From Pirellulaceae bacterium (GTDB taxonomy: Bacteria > Planctomycetota > Planctomycetia > Pirellulales > Pirellulaceae), in NCBI GenBank assembly GCA_018402565.1, contig JAGYIQ010000009.1, positions 120,533-184,532 of the forward strand: a DNA stretch of 64,000 nucleotides, read 5' to 3'. A program made the position numbers and the translations under genes. This document shows, in pieces, positions 35,302 through 43,652 of this stretch (its first letter is position 1; every line of letters starts with the position of its first letter). The notes beneath the pieces were generated by a model. The model was not told the origin of the DNA, made no database searches, and saw only the letters and a list, made by a program, of their open reading frames with translations.

Positions 35302-36570
35302 ATGTTCTTTTCTACCCCCTCCGGCATGTCGCGCCGTCATTTTGTCAGCCACCTGTTGGGGGCTTCGGCCCTGGCCGGCGCTTCGCTGGCGCTGAACCAT
35401 TCCTTGGCTTCCGCGGCCGCCACGCTGCGGGCCAACAACAAACGCTGCGTGCTGATGTGGATGGGCGGCGGACCGTCCACCATCGACCTGTGGGACATGA
35501 AGCCAGGTGCCGCCACGGGTGGTCCCTTCCGCCCCATTCGCACGTCGGGCGATATCGAGATCTGCGAGCACTTGCCGCTGACAGCGCGGGTCATGGATCG
35601 CCTGTCCATCGTCCGCAACATGAGCACTCGCGAGGCGGACCACGATCGCGGTCGCTACTACATGCAGACCGGCTATGTGCCCAACCCCAGCATCCAACAC
35701 CCGTCGTATGGCTCGGTGATCGCCCATGAATTGGCCGAGTACCGCCAGGGGCTGGAGATTCCGCCGTTTGTCTCCATCGGTGGTGCCAACGAAGGGCCAG
35801 GCTTTTTGGGCTTGTCCTGGGCCCCGTTCAACGTCGATTCCAACGGTCGGATCCAGAACCTGACGTCGAATGTGGACGCGGCGCGGATGCAGCGACGCCT
35901 GGCATCGCTGCAGATGATCGAGTCGAACTTCATCAGCGAGAACCGTGGGATCGCTGCCACGGAACATGCCAAGGTCTTGGACAAGACCCTGCAGATGATG
36001 ACCAGCCAACAGTTGAAAGCCTTCAACGTTTCGGAAGAACCGACGGACATGGTCGAGCGTTACGGCAACCACAACTTCGGCCGCAGCTGCTTGTTGGCGC
36101 GGCGATTGGTCGAAGCCAACGTGCCATTTGTGGAAGTAAACCTCGGCGGTTGGGACAACCACGATAACATTTTCCCGACTTTGCAAAACGAACGTCTGCC
36201 GCAATTGGATCAAGGCCTCAGCTCCTTGGTCGAGGATCTGACCCAACGTGGTTTGTGGGAAGACACGATTGTCCTGTGGATGGGCGAGTTCGGTCGCACG
36301 CCGCGGATCAATGGCGGTGCCGGCCGAGATCACTGGGCCCGATGCTGGAGCGTCGTCACCGGCGGTGGCGGTATGAAGGGCGGCATCGCCGTCGGACAAA
36401 CCAACGACGATGGCACCCAGGTCGATGGCCCGAGCTACTCGTCGGAGGACCTGATGGCCACCATCTGCCAAGCCATGGGCATCTCCCTCAGCACCACGTT
36501 CCAAAGCACCAGTGGCCGGCCGATGAAGATCGCCAACGGCGGCAAGGTGATCAAGGAACTGTTCAGCTAG
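35302..36570 (+). CDS. DUF1501 family Tat-exported protein
   Basis: A 422-residue protein. ATG at 35302 follows TAGGAG; the signal is MSRRHFVSHLLGASALAGAS, a twin-arginine type. The DUF1501 core has CVLMWMGGGPSTIDLWDMKPG, HLPLTARVMDRLSIVRNM, DNHDNIFPTLQNERLPQLD, LWMGEFGRTPRINGGAGRDHW. The family is related to sulfatases/alkaline phosphatases, with unknown substrates. The gene pairs with the DUF1549/DUF1553 gene just upstream. C-terminal GKVIKELFS is a common DUF1501 ending. Confidence 0.94.
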   Translation: MFFSTPSGMSRRHFVSHLLGASALAGASLALNHSLASAAATLRANNKRCVLMWMGGGPSTIDLWDMKPGAATGGPFRPIRTSGDIEICEHLPLTARVMDRLSIVRNMSTREADHDRGRYYMQTGYVPNPSIQHPSYGSVIAHELAEYRQGLEIPPFVSIGGANEGPGFLGLSWAPFNVDSNGRIQNLTSNVDAARMQRRLASLQMIESNFISENRGIAATEHAKVLDKTLQMMTSQQLKAFNVSEEPTDMVERYGNHNFGRSCLLARRLVEANVPFVEVNLGGWDNHDNIFPTLQNERLPQLDQGLSSLVEDLTQRGLWEDTIVLWMGEFGRTPRINGGAGRDHWARCWSVVTGGGGMKGGIAVGQTNDDGTQVDGPSYSSEDLMATICQAMGISLSTTFQSTSGRPMKIANGGKVIKELFS

Positions 36571-36707
36571 TAAAGCCAATGGTGACACTCTTTGGCTCCA
36601 GGCGCGGTCTGACTTGTGCAGGAGCGTTTGCCCGCAGGGTTATCGCACTCGCGTGACCGGCCTCCCGGCGTCTTGTCGCACACCCAGCGGCAGGTAGACT
36701 GGGAGGT

Positions 36708-38102
36708 ATGAACGACCGAACCGAGCGACTGGCGTTGTCCCAACTTCCACGTACCGAGCGCCGCGCACGGCAACTCGCGGCGCTAGGTGTGTTGTTGGAC
36801 GAGATCCTGCCGGCCAATCGCTTCTACCGCACGAAGTTAGCCACCCATCGGGCATCTTCAGGCGGTCAGGCCACTCCCGAGTCACTCGCGGTGGCGACGG
36901 AATCCAACGCCAATTGGCGCGACGAGTTCCCGCTCCAATGCTGGGAGGATCTGGCCGCGCTGCCCTACACCCTCAAGAGCGAACTGCAACAAGCCCCCGC
37001 CATCGTTGAGGCGTCTCCCCCCGGGTTGGGAACCGGCGCGACCTTACCGGCGAATCTCACCTACGAGTTGTCGCGATACGTAAGACATCACCAGACGTCG
37101 GGCACCAGCGGCCGGCCGCTAGTGATTCTCGACACCGCCGCGGATTGGCACTGGTGGATGTCGGCCTGGCAGTTTGTCCTGGATGCCGCCGGGATTGACA
37201 CGGGCGACCGCGCCTTGCTGGCGTTCTCCTTCGGCCCTTTCATTGGCTTCTGGAGTGCCTTCGATGCCTTGGTGCAGCGCGGCGTTATGGCGATCCCCGC
37301 GGGTGGCCTCAGTAGCCTGGCGCGGCTGCAACTGCTCCGCACCACTCAAGCCGACACGCTGTTCTGCACCCCCAGTTACGCGTTGCATTTGGCCGAAGTG
37401 GGTCGCGACCATCAAGTCGTGGTCGGGGATCTGCCCGTGAAAAAGATTGTCGTAGCCGGTGAACCGGGCGGCAGCATCCCCGCGGTACGGCAGTCGATTG
37501 AAGACGCCTGGCAAGCGCGGCTGATCGACCATTGCGGCGCCAGTGAAGTGGGGCCCTGGGGATTCAACTCGCCCGACGGCCGCGGACTGTTCGTAAATGA
37601 ACAGCATTTTATTGCCGAGTTCCGCAGCTTGCAGACCAACGCGCCGGCCCAAGAGGGCGAACTCAGTGAGTTGGTCCTGACCACCTTGGGTCGGGCAGGG
37701 GCTCCGGTCATTCGCTACCGCACCGGCGACTTGGTCCGCCCCTTCTTCCGCCACGACTACGACAACACCTGGGTGTTTCTCGCCGGCGGAGTCCTGGGCC
37801 GCGTCGACGACATGCTGATCATCCGCGGAGTGAACATCTTCCCCAGCTCCATCGAGCAGATCGTGCGGAGCTTTCCGGAGGTGGCCGAGTATCGCTTGAC
37901 GGCCTTCAAGTCGGGACACCTGGACTCCTTGCGGATCGAAGTCGAAGATCGCTGGAACAACCCGCAACGCATCGCGGATGAGCTGCAGATTCGCTTGAAC
38001 CTCAAGGTCGAGGTCACCGCCGTGCCGCTGGGCAGCTTGCCTCGGTACGAAATGAAGGGGCGGCGGTTCCAAGACCTGCGACACGCGACGCCCCCCGGCT
38101 AG
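36708..38102 (+). CDS. AMP-forming acyl-CoA ligase (phenylacetate-CoA ligase-like)
   Basis: A 464-residue adenylate-forming enzyme. The ATP loop is TSGTSGRP (130-137); YRTGDLVRPF and the hinge following ILGRVDDMLIIRGVNIFPS are the A8 region; the C-terminal domain contains the SLPRYEMKGRRFQDLR, with the catalytic Lys in EMKG. The layout matches the PaaK branch, in which phenylacetate or another aromatic or carboxylic acid is activated to a CoA thioester. No other phenylacetate gene is nearby, so the substrate is open. It stands alone, with an inverted repeat and a MITE-like element downstream. Confidence 0.88.
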   Translation: MNDRTERLALSQLPRTERRARQLAALGVLLDEILPANRFYRTKLATHRASSGGQATPESLAVATESNANWRDEFPLQCWEDLAALPYTLKSELQQAPAIVEASPPGLGTGATLPANLTYELSRYVRHHQTSGTSGRPLVILDTAADWHWWMSAWQFVLDAAGIDTGDRALLAFSFGPFIGFWSAFDALVQRGVMAIPAGGLSSLARLQLLRTTQADTLFCTPSYALHLAEVGRDHQVVVGDLPVKKIVVAGEPGGSIPAVRQSIEDAWQARLIDHCGASEVGPWGFNSPDGRGLFVNEQHFIAEFRSLQTNAPAQEGELSELVLTTLGRAGAPVIRYRTGDLVRPFFRHDYDNTWVFLAGGVLGRVDDMLIIRGVNIFPSSIEQIVRSFPEVAEYRLTAFKSGHLDSLRIEVEDRWNNPQRIADELQIRLNLKVEVTAVPLGSLPRYEMKGRRFQDLRHATPPG

Positions 38103-38116
38103 GCTCTGTACCCCAA

Positions 38117-38185
38117 GGGGGCTGACCCATTGGTGGGCCTGCGATCATTTCGAACAAAAAAGCATGACCGGCGAGGGTCAGCCCC
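38117..38185. repeat. Inverted repeat GGGGCTGACCC / GGGTCAGCCCC
   Basis: Eleven-bp perfect arms bracket about 47 bp just after the ligase stop codon. It lies 15 bp from the CTAGTGCTTTGT element and shares the GGTCAG word. There is no T tract, so it does not look like a terminator; it may be another small element. Confidence 0.6.
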
Positions 38186-38200
38186 GTTTAAGAACAGCGC

Positions 38201-38321
38201 CTAGTGCTTTGTCACAGCCAGAACGTGGGGTGTGGCAAAGGGGTCAGGCGTCAATTGTGCGCAGCACCCGCAGGGCCCTTTGCCACACCGATCCCAAAAT
38301 TAAATTGTGACAAAGCACTAG
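38201..38321. mobile_element. MITE-like element, copy 2 of the CTAGTGCTTTGT family (121 bp)
   Basis: Perfect terminal arms CTAGTGCTTTGTCACA and TGTGACAAAGCACTAG. It matches the copy at 18456-18600 except for a ~24-bp internal deletion that removes one arm of the inner palindrome (the CAATTGACGCCTGACC half). Both copies are followed by TGG. The copy is intergenic. Confidence 0.85.
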
Positions 38322-38498
38322 TGGTTGTGCTTGGTCTACGTCAGGAACCGGCGTGGGGCCCCCAGCGGAGGTCCCCCAAGCTCGACGGCCCGCCAATCGC
38401 TCGTTAGACTGAGGCGGCCAGTGGCCAAGGCAACTGCCGCGTCTCGACGGTCAGCAAAAGTCAATCCAAACGGCCAGTAATTTTCGGAGAGAGAATAG

Positions 38499-39533
38499 AT
38501 GATTCGGGTAGCAATTGCGGGCATGGGCTTCATGGGCTGGATTCATTGGCTGGCCTACAAACGAGTGCCCGGGATGGAGGTCGTCGCCATTTGGGAACTG
38601 GATCCCGTCAAGCGGTCGGGCGATTGGCGCAGCATTCAAGGCAACTTCGGCCCCGCGGGCGAGCAGGTCGATTTGACGGGAGTGGCCACTTACGAATCGC
38701 TGCCGGACCTGTTGGCAGATAAGAACGTCGATGTGGTGGACATCTGCTTGCCACCCGCCTTGCATCACGAGGTCGCGATCCAGTGCTTGAATGCTGGCAA
38801 GCATGTCGTGACGGAAAAGCCGATGAGCTTGTGGACCGAGCAATGCGACGCGATGGTCGCGGCGGCGGCCGCCAACCAACGCCAATTGCTCGTGGCGCAT
38901 GTCCTGCCATTTTTTCCAGAATTCGCCATGGCGAGGAAAGTGATCGCCGACGGCACCTATGGCAAGCTCTTGGGCGGTCGTTTCCTACGAGTTATCTCGG
39001 ATCCGCAATGGCTCACGGGCTTCTACGACCCGAACAAGATCGGCGGCCCGATGTTGGACCTGCACGTGCACGACGCGCACCTGATCTGCCTGCTGTTCGG
39101 TCGCCCGCGTGAGGTGATCAGCCGCGGTCGCGTCCAAGGAGAGGTCGCCAAGTACTGGAACTCGTTTTTGACCTTTGACGATCCCGACCAGACGGTCTGT
39201 GTGACGTCCGGCGTGATCGACCAACAGGGCCGCAGTTTCACGCATGGCTTTGAGATCCACTTGGAGCGAGCGACCTTGCACTTCGAGTTGGCGGTGATCG
39301 ACGGCAAAGTCGAAGCCATGCCGCTGAAGATCATCACGGCCCACCAGGGCGTGATTCGGCCGGAGATGCCCGTGGGCGATGACATCGCGGGCTTCGAAGC
39401 CGAACTGCGAGAAGTGCAGAAATCGATCGAATCGGGTCAACCCTCAAAAATCCTCGGCTGCGAATTGGCGCGGGACGCCATCGAGCTGTGCCAACGACAG
39501 AGCGAAGCGATTTTCCAGGCCTTGCGGCGTTAG
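38499..39533 (+). CDS. Gfo/Idh/MocA family oxidoreductase (cytoplasmic)
   Basis: A 344-residue NAD(P)-dependent dehydrogenase with no signal peptide. The Rossmann loop is GMGFMG at residues 7-12; EKPMSLWTEQCD contains the conserved Lys; DLHVHDAHLICLLFG is the catalytic-site region of the C-terminal domain. ATG at 38499 follows GGAGAGAGAATAG. It probably oxidises or reduces a sugar or inositol derivative; no pathway neighbours tell which. It differs from the Tat-exported relative at 15131. Confidence 0.92.
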   Translation: MIRVAIAGMGFMGWIHWLAYKRVPGMEVVAIWELDPVKRSGDWRSIQGNFGPAGEQVDLTGVATYESLPDLLADKNVDVVDICLPPALHHEVAIQCLNAGKHVVTEKPMSLWTEQCDAMVAAAAANQRQLLVAHVLPFFPEFAMARKVIADGTYGKLLGGRFLRVISDPQWLTGFYDPNKIGGPMLDLHVHDAHLICLLFGRPREVISRGRVQGEVAKYWNSFLTFDDPDQTVCVTSGVIDQQGRSFTHGFEIHLERATLHFELAVIDGKVEAMPLKIITAHQGVIRPEMPVGDDIAGFEAELREVQKSIESGQPSKILGCELARDAIELCQRQSEAIFQALRR

Positions 39534-39677
39534 ACGCTCCCGGCAGGGGTGGGCTTTTGCTACAATCGAGACCGGGTGTCGAACGACCCCGGTGCAACCG
39601 CCCGTCGGGGAGGTACTGTGCCTCCCATTGGAATGTCACGGCCGCGTCCCGACATTTTTTCACAAAGGAAATTATCC

Positions 39678-41213
39678 ATGTTCAATTCGATCCGAACACG
39701 ATCCCTTGGCCTAATCGGCACTCGTCTCGTGCGAACTGGCCTGATGGCGGGCAGTCTGTCACTGGGGGTGGTTGGTGGTGTGGCCTTGACGCCGGCCGCG
39801 ACCGCAGCCGCGGTATGGCAAGACGCCGCGACCCAACAGAGCGGCGGTTCCACAGCCGCCGACGATGGCCCCACGCTGGCCTCGATTCGCGAGCTGATCC
39901 AGACGAATCAAATGGACCAAGCCTTGGCGGAGCTCGCGAAAGTGGCCGCCAGCGACCCCAAACCTGCCTGGTTGCCAGCCGCTCGGTCGCTGGCCGCCTC
40001 GATGTTGCAACGTCAAGATCGACGCCCCGAGGCCATGGCCTTGCTGCAGGCCTCTTATGACGAAGCACTCGCCGCGGCTGGTACCTCCAACTCTTTGACT
40101 CAGCTGTACAGCAGCATGATGTCGCTGGACATGCTGTTGCGGCAGAGCGGCGATGCTGCCACGGCCGATCAGAACTTGCAACAGGTAATTGATGCACTCC
40201 GAGCCGAGCAGACGGCGGCAGGCAAGGCCACAGCCAACTCCAACCTGTTGATGTCGGTCTACTCGTTTGCTGCGCGGAGCGTCAGCGCCGAGACAGCGGC
40301 CCAGTGGTTCCGCGAGGAACTGCAACGGGTCGAGGGCCTCTACACACAAGCCCCCACCGATCCGTTGGCGATTTCCGCCTATTTGAATGCCTTGGGCTCG
40401 GCCGCTTTCCCACCGTTTGACGGTGGCCAAGCCAACGAAGAAGTTTTGCAAAAGTTGCTTGAAATCGCGCCCTCTGCCATGACCGACAACTTGGATTCAC
40501 CGCAAATCCTGGCGGCCTACCAGGTCGCGATGAATCGCACGATCAGCAGCTTGATGCGTGACAACCCGACCCAGGCCGATACCGTGCTGCAGCAAACCAA
40601 GGCATTGTTGGAGCAGGCCAAAGAGAAGCAGCCCAACCCCACGGTGGCGGAACGTGCCCTGCAGAGCTTGGTCAGCTTGGAGTCGCGGATCGCCGCATCG
40701 ATGAAGCAATTGGCCATGATCGGCACTCCCGCTCCGGCTTTGGATGCCATGGCTTGGGCCAACGGCCAAGCGGGCTCGTTGGGCGACCTGCAAGGCAAAG
40801 TCGTGCTCTTGGATTTCTGGGCAGTGTGGTGCGGTCCCTGCATCGCCACGTTCCCGCACCTCCGCGAGTGGCACGAACAGTACGGCAGCCAAGGGCTGGT
40901 GATCGTCGGTGTCACGCGGCAATACAACTATGGTTGGGACGACGAGACGCAACGCGCCAGCAAGGCGGATGGTGAAGTGACGTTGGACGATGAGCTTAAA
41001 ATGTTGGAGAAGTTCATTGCCCATCACGAACTGCGTCACCCGACCTTGGTCACGCCCGCTGGCAGTACCATGCAGGCCGATTACGGCGTGACCGGAATCC
41101 CGCATGCGGTATTGATCGACAAACAAGGCCGCGTTCGCATGATCAAGGTCGGTTCGGGTCAAGCCAACGCCGACGCCCTGCATCAGATGATCGAAACGTT
41201 GCTGGCGGAATAG
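39678..41213 (+). CDS. Exported TlpA-like thioredoxin-domain protein
   Basis: A 511-residue protein. ATG at 39678 is preceded by AAAGGAAATTATCC and starts a long signal peptide (VRTGLMAGSLSLGVVGGVALTPAATA). Residues ~70-340 are alpha-helical and Ala/Gln-rich, possibly TPR-like (LIQTNQMDQALAELAKVAAS). The C-terminal TlpA/AhpC-like domain has WCGPC (redox Cys385 and Cys388) and PTLVTPAGSTMQ/GIPHAVLIDKQG, the cis-Pro region. It likely reduces disulfides in the periplasm. A TACAAT at 39561-39566 could be the -10 box. Confidence 0.88.
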   Translation: MFNSIRTRSLGLIGTRLVRTGLMAGSLSLGVVGGVALTPAATAAAVWQDAATQQSGGSTAADDGPTLASIRELIQTNQMDQALAELAKVAASDPKPAWLPAARSLAASMLQRQDRRPEAMALLQASYDEALAAAGTSNSLTQLYSSMMSLDMLLRQSGDAATADQNLQQVIDALRAEQTAAGKATANSNLLMSVYSFAARSVSAETAAQWFREELQRVEGLYTQAPTDPLAISAYLNALGSAAFPPFDGGQANEEVLQKLLEIAPSAMTDNLDSPQILAAYQVAMNRTISSLMRDNPTQADTVLQQTKALLEQAKEKQPNPTVAERALQSLVSLESRIAASMKQLAMIGTPAPALDAMAWANGQAGSLGDLQGKVVLLDFWAVWCGPCIATFPHLREWHEQYGSQGLVIVGVTRQYNYGWDDETQRASKADGEVTLDDELKMLEKFIAHHELRHPTLVTPAGSTMQADYGVTGIPHAVLIDKQGRVRMIKVGSGQANADALHQMIETLLAE

Positions 41214-41242
41214 TCCCCGCAAACCTCGTGGAACGAATGGAT

Positions 41243-41285
41243 CGCCCCGAGTACGCCGCCTGAGCGTTCTCGGGGCTTTTTTTTG
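41243..41285 (+). terminator. Rho-independent terminator after the TlpA-like gene
   Basis: GCCCCGAG and CTCGGGGC form an 8-bp GC-rich stem with a ~17-nt loop, followed by eight T residues. It sits 30 bp after the stop codon. Confidence 0.9.
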
Positions 41286-41324
41286 GTTCATCCGCCCTAT
41301 TTCTTGGCGAGTTTTTCTATGGCG

Positions 41325-41850
41325 CGTTCCGCCTAAAAGCGGGACTCCGTACCCTATTCGCCCTCTGCCTGAGAACGGGACGAAAAGCGGGGCCAACTCG
41401 CCGCGAGACCTGACCAATGGAAACACTCAGTGCCGGACTAACGAAGGCACACTGCAGCGAGGTCCCGCCGCTTGTAGTTCCGCCTTCAGGCGGTCGCCCT
41501 CTATACCCTATTCGCCCTCTGCCTAAAAGCGAGATGACGAACAGACGCAGTTCGCCGCGAGACCTGACCAATGGAGACGCTCAGGGCCGGCCTAAAGAAG
41601 CCTTACCGAAGCGAGGTCCCGCCGCTTGTAGTTCCGCCTTCAGGCGGCCGCCCCCGATACCCTATTCGCCCTCTGCCTGAGAACGGGACGAAAAGCGGGG
41701 CCAACTCGCCGCGAGACCTGACCAATGGAAACGCTCAGAGCCTGCCTATAGAAGGCTCATCGAAGCGAGGTCCCGCCGCTCGTAGTTCCGCCTTCAGGCG
41801 GTCGCCCTCCGTACCCTATTCGCCCTCTGCCTGAGAGCGAGATGACGAGC
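41325..41850. repeat. Tandem array with 154-bp period (about 3.4 copies)
   Basis: CCGCGAGACCTGACCAATGG recurs at 41401, 41555 and 41709, exactly 154 bp apart. Each unit also has GAGGTCCCGCCGCT, GTAGTTCCGCCTTCAGGCGG (a palindrome) and CCCTATTCGCCCTCTGCCT. Small differences between units are substitutions. Short open frames are spurious: 154 is not a multiple of 3. Confidence 0.9.
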
Positions 41851-41980
41851 GATGCCAACGGCCCCAATGACCTTGTGTCGTTGGACCGAAAGTTTGACAG
41901 GCTAGAGGGCGAAGGCGTGCGGTTTGGGCGGTCGAGTGCCACGTGGGTTTAGCTGCTCAAACTCCACCGAGACCGCAATG

Positions 41981-42310
41981 TAGACCAGCAGCCCTCTGCT
42001 GGTGGAAGTGGGAATAGACTTGCGTCAGTGAAACTGGCTGGAAGTAAGTACTCAGGGCCGCTGTGACCAAGCGACCACAATCCTTCTTTTTGATTCTTGG
42101 GGGGCGGACTCGCTGCCAAACTTTCGGTCCCGCGGGGGCCGATGTGACCAAGGGGCAACAATCCTTCTTTTTGATTATTGTGGGGGCTTTCTCGCTGCCA
42201 AACTTTCGGTCCCACGGGTGATCCCGCGGGGGGCGATGTGGCCAAGAGGCAAACAGCCTTCTATTTGAACCGTTCACGCTCCGTACATTGTCGTGGAGCA
42301 AGTCATATCA
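41981..42310. repeat. Mosaic of dispersed repeats (TAGACCAGCAG, GACCAAGGGGC family, half GTAACCGTTCACG element)
   Basis: TAGACCAGCAGCCCTCTGCT starts at 41981. Two and a half units of the GACCAAGGGGC/TTTCGGTCCCACGGG family fill 42062-42260. GAACCGTTCACG at 42267 and GTCGTGGAGCAAGTC following it are the left half of the 163-bp element; its right half is missing. No gene is seen. Confidence 0.8.
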
Positions 42311-42362
42311 AAACGGATTTTATCCTGAAATGACTCGGTGCCGTTTCCGGCCGTTATAATTG

Positions 42363-43364
42363 TCATCGATTATTGGTTGAGTCGTGATCACCCGTCAAAA
42401 AGTCGACCGCGATCTGCATGGCTCGGGCGTCCCGCATCATGAACGTATGAGCGATCGGCAATTGGACTTCCAATGCCGCGCCCGGTAGCCGTGTTTCCGC
42501 CACCGACACAATTCGATCGCTGGGTCCCGCGAACAACGCGGTCTCGATCCAATCCGCCTCTTCGCCCCCACCGGCAATGATGGCAAATGGGAAACTTGGA
42601 ACCGCCAACTCCGCTTCTAACTCGGCCCACGACTGAGACAACTGGCGACCGCTGACCCCGGCCACCGCATTAAAAGCCAGGTCATTGGCCAAAAGCCGAG
42701 CCAAACGCGAACCTTGATTGGGAGGGCCAAACATGACCATCCGAGCCAATCGCGGATCAACCGGCTGATTCGACTTCAAGTCCTGCTGCTGATGCAAGTA
42801 GTTGCGCACCACGATATTGCCCAAGCTATGGGCGACAAAGTGGATCTCGGTCACCTCGGGCCCGAGCGAATCGATCACGCCCGCCAATGCCGTCGCGTGG
42901 TCCTGAACCCTCCCGAGACTACTGGCATATTGAAAGTTGATGACCTGAAAATCGGTTTCTCGTCTCAGTTTTTCCGCCAAGGGCTGCATCGAATGGTGCG
43001 AGCGATTCAAGCCGTGCAGGAGAATAGCCACCCGGCCTCGGTATGGCTGGATATGCCCAGATTCCACCAGCGACTGCCACACCGCGTCGCACTGTAAACG
43101 CGTGCCCCAAGCTCGACGAGTATCAGTAGCATCGAGTAGACGAAAGTGTCCCGTCACCTGATTGTGTTGAATCCGCCATCCACCCTCAACACGCGCATCC
43201 GTCCAATACTGCTGGCCGCCCAGGGTTCTGGTCGGCAGATTGATCCCCAGTGGATTGACTTCCCGTGGATTGACTTCCAACGGGGCAGTCTGTGCGAATG
43301 TGAGCGTTGGCAACCAGAGACAAACAACCGTCGCCAGAATCTTGGCCCAAGCGGCAGGTACCAT
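42363..43364 (-). CDS. Secreted alpha/beta hydrolase (lipase-like)
   Basis: A 333-residue exported hydrolase. ATG at 43364 starts the signal peptide (AKILATVVCLWLPTLTFAQ); 25 extra in-frame codons upstream add nothing. RVAILLHGLNRSHHSM is the oxyanion-hole HG motif and FVAHSLGNIVVRNYL carries the nucleophile elbow AHSLG. The C-terminal IAHTFMMRDARAM gives the likely catalytic His, and GPSDRIV the Asp region. A short region NPREVNPLGIN contains a near repeat. It probably hydrolyses ester or amide bonds in the periplasm. It is transcribed away from the operon that starts at 43653. Confidence 0.85.
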   Translation of the reverse strand: MVPAAWAKILATVVCLWLPTLTFAQTAPLEVNPREVNPLGINLPTRTLGGQQYWTDARVEGGWRIQHNQVTGHFRLLDATDTRRAWGTRLQCDAVWQSLVESGHIQPYRGRVAILLHGLNRSHHSMQPLAEKLRRETDFQVINFQYASSLGRVQDHATALAGVIDSLGPEVTEIHFVAHSLGNIVVRNYLHQQQDLKSNQPVDPRLARMVMFGPPNQGSRLARLLANDLAFNAVAGVSGRQLSQSWAELEAELAVPSFPFAIIAGGGEEADWIETALFAGPSDRIVSVAETRLPGAALEVQLPIAHTFMMRDARAMQIAVDFLTGDHDSTNNR

Positions 43365-43561
43365 CACGGAACTTTCTGTAACTCCGAATAACCGGTGAAC
43401 TCGATTTGAAGCTTTAGGCGAATCGCGGCGGCGCAGCAAGACAAGTTGCTTGGTATGCTATCAATGCAACGCCGGGCTGCGAGAATGGTTTGCTGAAACC
43501 AGAGCGGTTGCCGGCGGGTACGCTCCTCGGGCCAGGTTGAATCAGGGGCCGTGCGGCTGAC

Positions 43562-43615
43562 GCAGGCCGGTTAATGCAGGCCGGTTAATGCAGGCCGGTT
43601 AATTCAGGCCGGTTA
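43562..43615. repeat. 14-bp tandem repeat GCAGGCCGGTTAAT, four copies
   Basis: Copies start at 43562, 43576, 43590 and 43604, with one changed base in the last. The array ends about 35 bp before the first start codon of the downstream operon, so it is in or near its promoter or leader. Confidence 0.9.
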
Positions 43616-43652
43616 CTAAGTTGGCCAGCCGGAAATAATGGGAGAATGGATA

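Noticed and set aside
38117..38185. Terminator after the AMP-forming ligase
   Set aside because: The arms are 47 bp apart and no T tract follows; it looks more like a small element.
42363..43364. A phospholipase of a named type VI effector family
   Set aside because: The AHSLG elbow is general to alpha/beta hydrolases, it has a Sec signal, and no type VI secretion gene is near.
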